A stretch of 64,000 nucleotides of DNA from Aphelocoma coerulescens. Its lineage: Eukaryota; Chordata; Aves; Passeriformes; Corvidae. The notes under the pieces were generated by a model that searched no databases, was not told the origin of the DNA, and saw only the letters and a list, made by a program, of their open reading frames with translations. Positions within the stretch are counted from its first letter, which is position 1. Each line of letters begins with the position of its first letter. Shown one piece after another: positions 1 to 7,640 of the stretch. The position numbers and the translations under genes are program-made. The stretch lies in contig NC_091017.1 of the NCBI RefSeq assembly GCF_041296385.1, positions 12,456,001 through 12,520,000 of the forward strand. The letters run 5' to 3'.

Positions 1-41
1 GCAAGGACCGAAATTCCCGATAGGCGTCTCTGCGCTTTCTG

Positions 42-325
42 CAATGCTGCACGCACAAGCCCGGTGCTCTGAGGCTTCGTTCTTCGCCTTTCGTTGTCTG
101 GGCAGAAGAGAAGCCGAGCGAGGCCATTGTGCTTTGCCGCTTGTCAGTGTGCTGTGCACGGTTTTTCCGCAGCTCGAGCTAGCGGGAGACCCCTTCGGTT
201 TCGCGGCGTCCACACTACCCATGGTAGCTCTCGCTCAGCGAAACTTGAAGGGGAGAAGCACTTGCTGGATGAGTCTTTCAGTGTGCAGGACTTTGAAAAC
301 ACAGCAGCGCAATCGGGGCCACGAG
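42..325 (-). repeat. Inverted family A segment, left arm of a foldback
   Basis: Read on the minus strand, this stretch matches the direct family A sequence at 606-925 over nearly its whole length (roughly 75% by eye, with small gaps). Landmarks in both are the GAGAAGCACTTGCTGGA core, a CTCGAGCT site and a GTGCACGG motif. Sequence just before it (1-35) and after it (326-560) is direct family A, so a single segment appears flipped in place. The spacer between arms is about 280 bp. Same structure at 11369-11652, 22696-22979, 34026-34309, 45356-45639 and 56685-56968. Confidence 0.85.
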
Positions 326-560
326 AAGGACCGCTGAGAAGTCGCTCTCGCACAGAGAACCGTGCCAGGATGACGAGCTCGCCCAGCATTTGCCCCTGAC
401 ACTTGGGGAACTCGTAGTTGCCAGTGCCTTCCAGGGGCAGTCTGCTTTCTGTCATAACCTGCATAGGGCCCGTCAGATGGTGGTGCTGTCTGCCTTCTCC
501 TTCTCGGCCAGAGTGTACTCTGGTGCACACTGCAGTCTGGCAAGGAGCAAAGATCTTCGG
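326..560 (+). repeat. Diverged direct family A segment
   Basis: Homologous in direct orientation to the unit's own 3' end (about 11130-11327): both have the order CGCAGAGAG/CGCACAGAG, GTGCCAGGA, CCTGACACT, CCTTCCAGG, then GGTGCTGTCTGCC. It ends where the near-perfect 1.23-kb pair begins. Variants at 328 and 418 and the 2-bp indel near 531 separate units 1 and 2 from units 3, 4 and 6. Confidence 0.7.
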
Positions 561-1791
561 TAGACATCTCGCACAGGAGAAAGTTGCCAAGAAAGAACCA
601 CGTTCTTCATCAGCCCTCTTCATGTCCCGATTGGGGTGCTGCCTTCAAAGCCTTGCACATTGAAAGACTTCTCCAGCAAGTGCTTCTCCCCTGGCGCACT
701 TCGCTGAGTGAGAGCTGCATGGGCAGCGTGGACTCAGCGAAACCGAAAGGGTGTCGCTGTAGCTCGAGCTGAGCAAAGAAACCGTGCACGGTGCACCGTT
801 GGTGGGTGCAGCATGCACGCGGAAAAGCAGCAAAGTTCACTGCCATCGCTGGCCTTCTCTTCAGTCCAGACCACTTAAGGCAAACAATTTAGCTGCAGAG
901 CACTGGGCTTGCGTGTGCAGTGCACCAAATTGCCCAAGACCAGCAAGGGCTCGTTCACAAGCAGAGTCGGCTGAGAGCATTCTTGCTTGCTCCAGAAAGG
1001 AAGCCGCAGCTATAGTGCTTCATCCCACAGCGTGGACATAGGCACTTTCCTAGTTGTTCAGCCTTGCAGAGTCCCTGCAACTAGAGCTCAGCCAGGAGCA
1101 GGCGTCAAAGCAGAAGGCTTTCCTAAAGCACGCCTCTCCAACCAGCCTTCGGAAATCGCAAATGACACTGTGGCTCTGTGCCTTTCTTCTAAGACAGACG
1201 CCCACCTTGCTTTCACTCTCGCAGCTCCCTTGGCAGCCTCCAGCAGCTGCTTTCCTGGAGAACGGCCCGAGAAGTAGAAGCCAGGGCTGGGCTGCACCTT
1301 CGCCTTCCGCACGTAAGCGGCACCAGACTCACCGGTGCGCTCTGTTCTTCCCTCCTCCGCTGCATGCTACTACCATCGTGTTCTCGGAAAGACGGAGACT
1401 GAAGGGAAGCGCAAATGCTTCCACAGAGAGCTACAAGAGGAATAGGCAGCAGCAGCACAGGAAAGTGCCGTGGAACTTCCTCCTTCCCAAGGCTATAACG
1501 TCAATTCAGCAGGCAGGAGAGTGGCAGCCACGCTCGTCTTGCAGCCCGTACAACGAGCACGCGAGCCCGGCGCTCCGCGGCTTCGTTCTTCCTCTTTTCG
1601 AGCACGCCGTACCTTCGTTCCCCCGGAGGCGGACGGTCTTCTGCTTCTCGCCGGAACACTGTGCCCGGCAGTGCAGCGCTTTCTGCGGCAAGCTGCAAAG
1701 CGCCCGTCAGATGGCGATGCTGTCTGCCCGCTCCTCGGCTCGAGTGTACTCCGGCGCACGCTGCCGTCTCGCAAGGAGCAAAGAGCTTCGG
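561..1791 (+). repeat. 1.23-kb tandem copy 1, unit 1
   Basis: Starts at TAGACATCTCGCAC and is repeated immediately as copy 2 with period 1,231 bp. Compared with copy 2 it has CCTC instead of CGCC at 1591-1594, lacks one C near 1658, and has CAGGAAAGT instead of CAGGTAAGT at 1458-1466. It is CpG-rich and open in several frames on both strands, which reflects low stop-codon density rather than coding. The longest + frame here runs about 246 codons from a TTG and is broken by the 1-bp deletion. Confidence 0.95.
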
Positions 1792-3023
1792 TAGACATCT
1801 CGCACAGGAGAAAGTTGCCAAGAAAGAACCACGTTCTTCATCAGCCCTCCTCATGTCCCGATTGGGGTGCTGCCTTCAAAGCCTTGCACATTGAAAGACT
1901 TCTCCAGCAAGTGCTTCTCCCCTGGCGCACTTCGCTGAGTGAGAGCTGCATGGGCAGCGTGGACTCAGCGAAACCGAAAGGGTGTCGCTGTAGCTCGAGC
2001 TGAGCAAAGAAACCGTGCACGGTGCACCGTTGGTGGGTGCAGCATGCACGCGGAAAAGCAGCAAAGTTCACTGCCATCGCTGGCCTTCTCTTCAGTCCAG
2101 ACCACTTAAGGCAAACAATTTAGCTGCAGAGCACTGGGCTTGCGTGTGCAGTGCACCAAATTGCCCAAGACCAGCAAGGGCTCGTTCACAAGCAGAGTCG
2201 GCTGAGAGCATTCTTGCTTGCTCCAGAAAGGAAGCCGCAGCTATAGTGCTTCATCCCACAGCGTGGACATAGGCACTTTCCTAGTTGTTCAGCCTTGCAG
2301 AGTCCCTGCAACTAGAGCTCAGCCAGGAGCAGACGTCAAAGCAGAAGGCTTTCCTAAAGCACGCCTCTCCAACCAGCCTTCGGAAATCGCAAATGACACT
2401 GTGGCTCTGTGCCTTTCTTCTAAGACAGACGCCCACCTTGCTTTCACTCTCGCAGCTCCCTTGGCAGCCTCCAGCAGCTGCTTTCCTGGAGAACGGCCCG
2501 AGAAGTAGAAGCCAGGGCTGGGCTGCACCTTCGCCTTCCGCACGTAAGCGGCACCAGACTCACCGGTGCGCTCTGTTCTTCCCTCCTCCGCTGCATGCTA
2601 CTACCATCGTGTTCTCGGAAAGACGGAGACTGAAGGGAAGCGCAAATGCTTCCACAGAGAGCTACAAGAGGAATAGGCAGCAGCAGCACAGGTAAGTGCC
2701 GTGGAACTTCCTCCTTCCCAAGGCTATAACGTCAATTCAGCAGGCAGGAGAGTGGCAGCCACGCTCGTCTTGCAGCCCGTACAACGAGCACGCGAGCCCG
2801 GCGCTCCGCGGCTTCGTTCTTCGCCTTTTCGAGCACGCCGTACCTTCGTTCCCCCGGAGGCGGACGGTCTTCTGCTTCTCGCCCGGAACACTGTGCCCGG
2901 CAGTGCAGCGCTTTCTGCGGCAAGCTGCAAAGCGCCCGTCAGATGGCGATGCTGTCTGCCCGCTCCTCGGCTCGAGTGTACTCCGGCGCACGCTGCCGTC
3001 TCGCAAGGAGCAAAGAGCTTCGG
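1792..3023 (+). repeat. 1.23-kb tandem copy 2, unit 1
   Basis: Near-perfect repeat of 561-1791, one base longer. It carries the A at 2333 seen only here and in unit 5, and the full splice-donor consensus at 2689-2697. Confidence 0.95.
2689..2697 (+). promoter_or_regulatory. Consensus 5' splice-site motif (CAG|GTAAGT)
   Basis: Nine-base exact match to the vertebrate donor consensus, GT at 2692-2693, on the + strand in copy 2 of the 1.23-kb pair. Copy 1 has CAGGAAAGT at the same place in all units except unit 4 (CAGGCAAGT). Equivalents with GT at 14019, 25349, 36679, 48008 and 59338. The match is seen directly; use by a spliceosome is inference and there is no transcript evidence here. Confidence 0.45.
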
Positions 3024-3238
3024 TAGACATCTCGCACAGGAGAAAGGTGCCAGGACGACACCACATTCCTCCTCACCCCTTCTCGTGGCCCACATTGTGG
3101 TGCTGCCTTCAAAGCCGTGCGCATTGAAAGACTCTTCCAGCAAGTGCTTCTCCCCTGGCACACTTCGCTCAGCGACAGCTACGTGGGCAGCGTGGACTCA
3201 GCGAAACTGAAAGGGTGTCCTTGTAGCTCGAGCTTGTT
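3024..3238 (+). repeat. Truncated, diverged third copy of the 1.23-kb repeat
   Basis: Begins with the same TAGACATCTCGCAC motif and follows the 1.23-kb repeat for about 215 bp with many substitutions. It stops right after the shared TGTAGCTCGAGCT motif, where AT-rich sequence begins. The loss is abrupt, as expected if the AT-rich island was inserted or joined here. Equivalents start at 14351, 25681, 37011, 48340 and 59670. Confidence 0.85.
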
Positions 3239-3780
3239 GGAGAGGATGAAAGTTTGGTAAGAAAGTTTCACAGCTATGTAAGCTTGACAGAAAGATCTCT
3301 GAATGTAGAAACTTAGCATGAGGTAGAAATGGAAACGAGTTTTGATAGAGAGTAAAAGGTGTTTTGCTGAAACACTGATCACTGAATAACTGAGAAGGCA
3401 AAGGTTGGAGATTGAGTTGGAAGGAGATGTTTTTTATTAGGACACCGGTATGTGAGTACAAACAAGCACATGTTTTTCACCAAGTAAATAAGTCTCAAGA
3501 AGGCCATAAGGAAATAGAAAACATGTTTTTACCAAAAAGAGAGCTATCGCAGGCAAACAAGAAATGTCGATGTAGCAAGAAGAAGAGAGGTCTGAGAATT
3601 TTCCACTGTAAGCTTAAATTGTAACATACTTACTCTTGTGATTGGATAAGAATGACTATAATATGGTAATGGTAGTAGTCATGATAGGCTACAGGCAAAT
3701 GTAAAGGTATTGTTGTATGGTGCTTATTGGTTGCTATGTATTGAGATACTCAGCAAAGAAAAATACATAATGCTTTCTAA
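3239..3780. other. AT-rich island 1, LTR-like but unidentified
   Basis: Base composition changes sharply from CpG-rich family A to AT-rich sequence with almost no CpG. The 3' half, from TTGTAACATAC near 3618, contains two ATTGG (inverted CCAAT) boxes and an ACTATAATATGG TATA-like motif, a makeup reminiscent of a retroviral LTR. A purine-rich run AAGAAGAAGAGAGG lies at about 3580-3593. A 70-codon open frame (3412-3624) starts at TTG and matches nothing I recognise. No terminal inverted TG...CA pair with a target duplication could be fixed. Equivalents begin at 14566, 25896, 37226, 48555 and 59885. It could equally be old host sequence. Confidence 0.3.
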
Positions 3781-3894
3781 CTTGAACAGAAAGCGGCTCC
3801 AGGTATGCCTACCAGCTGTAGCTGACAGCTGTAGGGCTGGCTCTGGATACCCACTCCCTGAAATGCTGTAACTTCGCCTATGCAATACACAGCT
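3781..3894. other. Transition from AT-rich island 1 to family A
   Basis: Mixed composition with an imperfect palindrome around 3808-3830 (CAGCTGTAGCTGACAGCTG). I see no gene. The family A copy is recognisable from about 3895 on. Confidence 0.4.
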
Positions 3895-4645
3895 TTCAAG
3901 AGAGCCGCCTGAAGTCCAGACACCCTTCGCGAGCCTTTCTCCTATAGAGCTGTGGAAAGAAATCGTGCACGCTACACCGAGGGTGCGTGCAGCATGCACG
4001 AGCAAAAGCGGCAAAGTTCAGTGCCCTCGCTGGGCTTCCCTTCCGTGCGGATAACGTGAGGCGAAAAATGAAGCCGCAGAGCACCGGGCTTGCAGGTGCA
4101 GTGCACCGAGTTGCAGAAGTCCAGCAGGCTCGTTCACAAGCCAAGCCGGCTGAGGGAGTCCTCGCGTCTCCAAAAGGGAACGCGGAGCCGTAGCACTTCA
4201 TCCCACAGCGTGGAGATAGGCACTTCCCTAGTCGTTCAGCCTTGCAGAGTCCCTGCAGCTAGAGCTCACCCAGGAGCAGGCGTCAAAGCAGAAGGCCCTC
4301 CTAAAGCACCCTTTCTCCAAGCAGCCTCCTGAAAGGGCGCATCACAGTGCGGCTCTGCGCCTTTCTTCTAAGACAGACGCCCGCTATACTTTCGTGCTCG
4401 CAGCTCCCTTGGCAGCCTCCAGCAGCTACTCTCCTGGAGAACGGCCGTAGACGTCAAAGCCAGTGCTGGGCTGCACCTCCGCCCTCCCCAGGTAAGCAAC
4501 AGCGAACTCACCGGTGCACTCTGTACTTCCCTCCTCCGCTTGGATCCTACATGCATTCGTGTTCTCCGAAACTCAGAGACTGAAGGGAAGGGCAATTGCT
4601 TCCCCAGATAGCTGCAAGGGCACTAGGCAGCAGCAGCACAAATTT
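3895..4645 (+). repeat. Diverged family A monomer
   Basis: Follows the order of 777-1460 of the 1.23-kb repeat: GTGCACG, GTGCAGCATGCACG, GGCAAAGTTCA, GAAGCCGCAGAGCACCGGGC, TCATCCCACAGCGTGGA, TTGGCAGCCTCCAGCAGCT, CACCGGTGC and finally GGCAGCAGCAGCACA. Identity is about 80-85% by eye. The copy ends after 4640. Units 1, 2 and 5 carry a BamHI site (GGATCC, 4542-4547) that units 3, 4 and 6 lack. Equivalents start at 15222, 26552, 37882, 49211 and 60541. Confidence 0.85.
4489..4497 (+). promoter_or_regulatory. Second 5' splice-site motif (CAG|GTAAGC)
   Basis: Strong donor-like match in a diverged family A copy. The homologous place in the 1.23-kb repeats reads CAC|GTAAGC (around 1311-1318), so the GTAAGC core is old in family A. 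Equivalents at 15816-15824, 27146-27154, 38476-38484, 49805-49813 and 61135-61143. Confidence 0.4.
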
Positions 4646-4714
4646 CACATGACCTGATGCACTGTAGAGATATTACCCTGTTACCCCTCCTTTCTCCTCG
4701 TCCTCGACCAATTG

Positions 4715-5075
4715 TGGTGGGATGTCGAAAGGCTTGGCCAGCGAAAAGCTCATCCAGCAAGGGCGTCTCTCTTGACGCATTTCCCTGACCGAGAGCTACA
4801 CAGATGGTCTGGACACTGTAAAACAGCAAGAAAATAATTCTATGTCCAGCTGAGGAAAATCCGTGCACAGAAAAATGTAGATGCCTGCAGTAAACAATCT
4901 GAAGAGCGGCAAAGCTCCAAGCCATCGCTGCGCTTCAGTCCTGTCCGGACCACAGAAGGCGAAGAACGAAGCAGCTGGGCACCGGCTTCATGGACTCAGT
5001 GGCGCGACTTGCAAACGTCCAGCCAAGAGCTGCTTCAACAAGCAGATTCAGCCGAGAATGCTCTGCCTGCACTTT
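4715..5075 (+). repeat. Family A partial copy, first of a ~725-bp-spaced pair
   Basis: Strongly similar to 5439-5800 at a spacing of 724-726 bp: both contain GAAAGGCTTGGCCAGCGAAA, GCGGCAAAGCTCCAAGCCAT and AGCAGATTCAGC. It is also a diverged relative of 606-990 of the 1.23-kb repeat, so it is a family A derivative duplicated within the unit. Confidence 0.85.
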
Positions 5076-5438
5076 CCCTCGCAGCGCTAGGCAGCACCAC
5101 GTTCTGTTTGCGTGGCAGCCTGATTCTTAACGGAAAGATTCTCAATGCCTGTGTCTGGCACAGAGAACGGTTTTAGGTCAGCAAGCTCACCCGGCGCTTA
5201 CCCTCGACGCGTGCAAACCTGTATTTGCACCGCATTCCAGTGGCAGCCCTCTTTCCTTTCCAGCCGGCACAGCGCCGTCAGATCGCGGTGCTCTCTGCAC
5301 CTGCCTTCTCGCTTCCAAGTGCCACCGCGCACATTACAGCCTTGCAGGGAGCGAAGAGGCGGAGAGGCGTCTCGCAAAGAAGAACGTGCCGGGACGAAAA
5401 GGTGCTCTTTCCTTTCTCCTCCTCCTTTGCCCGAATGG
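5076..5438 (+). repeat. Diverged family A, middle segment
   Basis: Contains ACGGAAAGATTCTC and GGCACAGAGAACGG, matching the order seen at 11110-11160 of the unit's 3' end, then CCGTCAGATCGCGGTGCTCT and GCGAAGAGGCGGAGAGGCGTC. CpG-rich. Unit 5 has a private A at 50676 (C elsewhere). The acceptor-like tract at 5247-5263 lies inside. Confidence 0.65.
5247..5263 (+). promoter_or_regulatory. 3' splice-site motif (pyrimidine run ending CAG)
   Basis: CCCTCTTTCCTTTCCAG is a pyrimidine-rich tract ending in CAG, a good acceptor match, 770 bp downstream of the donor-like GT at 4492. Paired they could define a ~772-nt intron on the + strand. This is pattern-based only. Confidence 0.3.
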
Positions 5439-5800
5439 TGGTGCTGTGTTGAAAGGCTTGGCCAGCGAAAAGCTCATCCAGCAAGTGTTTCTCTCCTGAC
5501 GCCTTTCGCTGAGCGAGAGAGCTACACGGACACTTTCGACTCGGGGAAACAGCAAGAGAATGACTGTACGTCGAGCTGAGGAAAAGCCGTGCACAGCAGC
5601 CTGTGGCTGCGTGCAGTGTTCACGCTGAAGAGCGGCAAAGCTCCAAGCCATCGCTGCGCTTCAGTCCTGTCCGGACCACAGAAGGCGAAGAACGAAGCAG
5701 CTGGGCACCGGCTTCATGGGCTCAGTGGAGCGACTTGCAAATGTCCAGCCAAGAGCTGCTTCAACAAGCAGATTCAGCTGAGAATGCTCTGCCTGCTTCA
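5439..5800 (+). repeat. Family A partial copy, second of a ~725-bp-spaced pair
   Basis: Partner of 4715-5075, closer to the inferred ancestral sequence (it keeps a GTGCAGTGTTCACGC motif and GGTGGTGCTGTGTTGAAAGG). It continues past 5800 into a family A tail with no clear break. Confidence 0.85.
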
Positions 5801-5954
5801 ACAAAGTAAGGCGCAGCCCTTGCACTGCAGCACACTGCCTGGCCAGAAACAGGTTCTTACACCTTCAGTGCTGCCGAGCCCACGCAGCTTGAGCACACCC
5901 AGAAGGACGCGTCCAGAAAGAAGGCGTTCTTCGAGTGCCTTGTCCTTCCTTGTT
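5801..5954 (+). repeat. Degenerate family A tail
   Basis: Aligns loosely with 1055-1160 of the 1.23-kb repeat (TTCAGTGCTGCCGAG against TTCAGCCTTGCAGAG, then CAGAAGGACGCGTCCAGAAA against CAGGAGCAGGCGTCAAAGCA). This is the last CpG-rich stretch before family B. Confidence 0.55.
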
Positions 5955-6184
5955 CTGTCTTTCATCTGCACCTGAAACAGTGGGTCTACGTGTTTTCCTT
6001 CCCAGGGAAAAGAACTTTCATTCTTGTCCAGGAGTCTATGGCTAAAATGGTGATTGCATGTCCCATATCCAATACAACCAAGGATTACTCCCGGAGGAAA
6101 GCTGCCAGGACAGATGGGTCTTGCTGGCTTTGACCACCCCTGGGCCACCTCTCATATTCTCCTGAAACAGTGGGGTACATGAAG
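5955..6184 (-). repeat. Inverted family B fragment
   Basis: On the minus strand the sequence around 5960-6010 matches 7806-7872 (shared TGGGAAGGAAA, CAC.TAG.CCCA and TGTTTCAGGTGCA landmarks). In translation both give a phrase close to FPWEGKH..P.FQV, on opposite strands. A 14-bp direct repeat CCTGAAACAGTGGG stands at 5971-5984 and 6171-6184, exactly 200 bp apart, showing two tandem family B pieces here. Equivalents start at 17282, 28612, 39942, 51271 and 62601. Confidence 0.7.
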
Positions 6185-6204
6185 GCATTGCCATACCTGA
6201 TCAT

Positions 6205-6700
6205 CCCTTGCCATGCAGAGCCCAGCCTTGCATTGCCTTACAGACACCTCTGTGTACCTCCCTTGCCCTTCCTATGTCTCCATTGCATGGCCTTGTTCAC
6301 CAATCTCCCACCTTGACTTTCTTACCCCTTGTTTCCTGGTCTTGTCTTGCCTGCTTCTCCTATGACTCTCTTGGCCTTGCCTAAGTCTCTCTTGCCTTGC
6401 TTTGCAAAGCCAACACTTGCCTTGCCCTGCTACCCCTCTTTCCCTCGCCTAGTCTACCCACACCTACCCACCTTTGACTGGCCTATCCATCCGATCATCA
6501 CCTTTTCTGCACCACCCCTCCATGCTCTTGTCTTGCCTTGGCCTGCCTACCCTTCCCTTGCCTTGCACTGCCTTGCATAACCCTTGCCCTTCTTGACATT
6601 TGTGCCCCTTTCCAACATGGCCTTGCTTTCCTTTGCCTACCCCTCCCAATCCCTGCTTTGCCTACAGATTCCTGGCCTTCTTTTGTCTACCACTCCTTTG
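6205..6700 (+). repeat. Degenerate CTTGCC satellite, left part
   Basis: Pyrimidine-rich on the + strand and built from irregular CCTTGCC/CTTGCCT/CCTACCC words, with GCCTTGCACTGCCTTGCATAAC near 6560. Open frames here are low-complexity (Leu, Pro, Cys) and not genes. The block recurs from 17532, 28862, 40192, 51521 and 62851. Confidence 0.85.
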
Positions 6701-7030
6701 CCTTTTGTGGGAACCAACAGCTGGTCTGAAGGCCTCACAGACATTTCCGTTGATACAATCATTTTGTACCCGTGAGAATTGCAGAAGCAAGAAGATAAAC
6801 AACAGAAAGAAGTTGTAACAGCTGCAAAAGGGACGATACTGGCTGATGTTTAGCAAAGAATGTGTGTACACTATAGACAACCAATAGTATTGTATTATAG
6901 CAAAATAATAGTCCATGCACATGTAGCTAAAAAAGTGCATAAGAGAAGATGCATAAATAATACAAGTGGTTTTTTGCCATTGCTCGGGGCAGAGAGTGTA
7001 TGTGTGTCGTGACCGTCTCAACAGCAACAG
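6701..7030 (+). mobile_element. AT-rich island 2 inside the CTTGCC satellite, possible old LTR
   Basis: About 330 bp of AT-rich sequence interrupts the satellite. Satellite text resembling CCTTGCACTGCC..TCATAAC stands on both sides (6567 and 7031), as if split by an insertion. A purine-rich run (6781-6812) leads directly into TTGTAACAG, followed by CCAAT, GCATAAATAATAC and GCTCGGGGCAGAGAG. That order resembles a polypurine tract joined to a degenerate retroviral LTR. No target duplication, primer site or retroviral gene can be shown. Base 6884 is A in units 1-4 and G in units 5 and 6. Equivalents start at 18028, 29358, 40688, 52017 and 63347. Confidence 0.3.
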
Positions 7031-7478
7031 CCTTGCACTGCCTTTCATAACCAGCCCCTGCCTACTGCCTCCTTCCCTGGCCTTCCATGTCTTGTCTTCC
7101 TCTCCTTTGATTTAACTTGCTTCTCCTATCTCTCCCTTGCTTGCCTTACTCCACTGACCTTTCTGTGTTCTTGCCTTGACTTGCCTAGCTGTTCCTTGCT
7201 TCACATTGCTTTGTGTAAGCATTCCCTGTTTTTATTTGCCTACCCCTTTCTTGCCTGGCCTTTCCTTGCCTAGCCTTTCTTGTCTTTGCCTGCCCTCTGC
7301 ATCACTGGACTTACCTTCCTATGCCCTGCCTTCCCTACAACTTCTGGGCCTTCTCTTGCCTCGCACTCATTGGCCCTACTTTGCTGCCTGCTCACTGCTC
7401 TTGCTTTGCTTTCCCTAACTTTCCCTTGACTTGACTAGAATTGCCTAAACTTGCTTTGACTGCATTGCCTTGCCTGCA
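7031..7478 (+). repeat. Degenerate CTTGCC satellite, right part
   Basis: Same word family and strand as 6205-6700. A at 7340 in units 1, 3, 4 and 6 is G in units 2 and 5. Unit 2 has a private A at 18780. Confidence 0.85.
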
Positions 7479-7640
7479 TGGAAGAAAAGGCAAGGCAGGG
7501 CAAAGCAAGGAAATCATAGGCAGGGCAGGGCAAGGGAGACATAGGCAAGAGAGACGTAGCCAAGGAAGGCAAAGCAAGGGTAGGCTAGGAAAAACCAGGC
7601 AATGGTACTGAAGGCAACGCAAGGCCAAGTGACTCATAAT
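7479..7640 (-). repeat. Inverted CTTGCC satellite segment
   Basis: Composition flips to purine-rich: GGCAAGGCAGGGCAAAGCAAGG and similar words are the minus-strand form of the preceding satellite. At the flip point GCCTTGCC (near 7469) and GGCAAGGC (near 7490) form an 8-bp stem with a short loop. Equivalents start at 18806, 30136, 41466 and 52795; unit 6 is cut off before it. Confidence 0.85.

Noticed and set aside
3412..3624. 70-codon frame as a retroviral envelope or gag remnant
   Set aside because: I cannot match it to any family, the start is TTG, and only weak LTR-like context supports the idea.
6329..6580. Leu/Pro/Cys-rich open frames of the CTTGCC block as membrane proteins
   Set aside because: Low-complexity translation of a pyrimidine-rich satellite; several frames give similar strings.
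6781..7030. Definite endogenous retrovirus call
   Set aside because: No paired LTRs, primer-binding site, target duplication or retroviral protein motif found.
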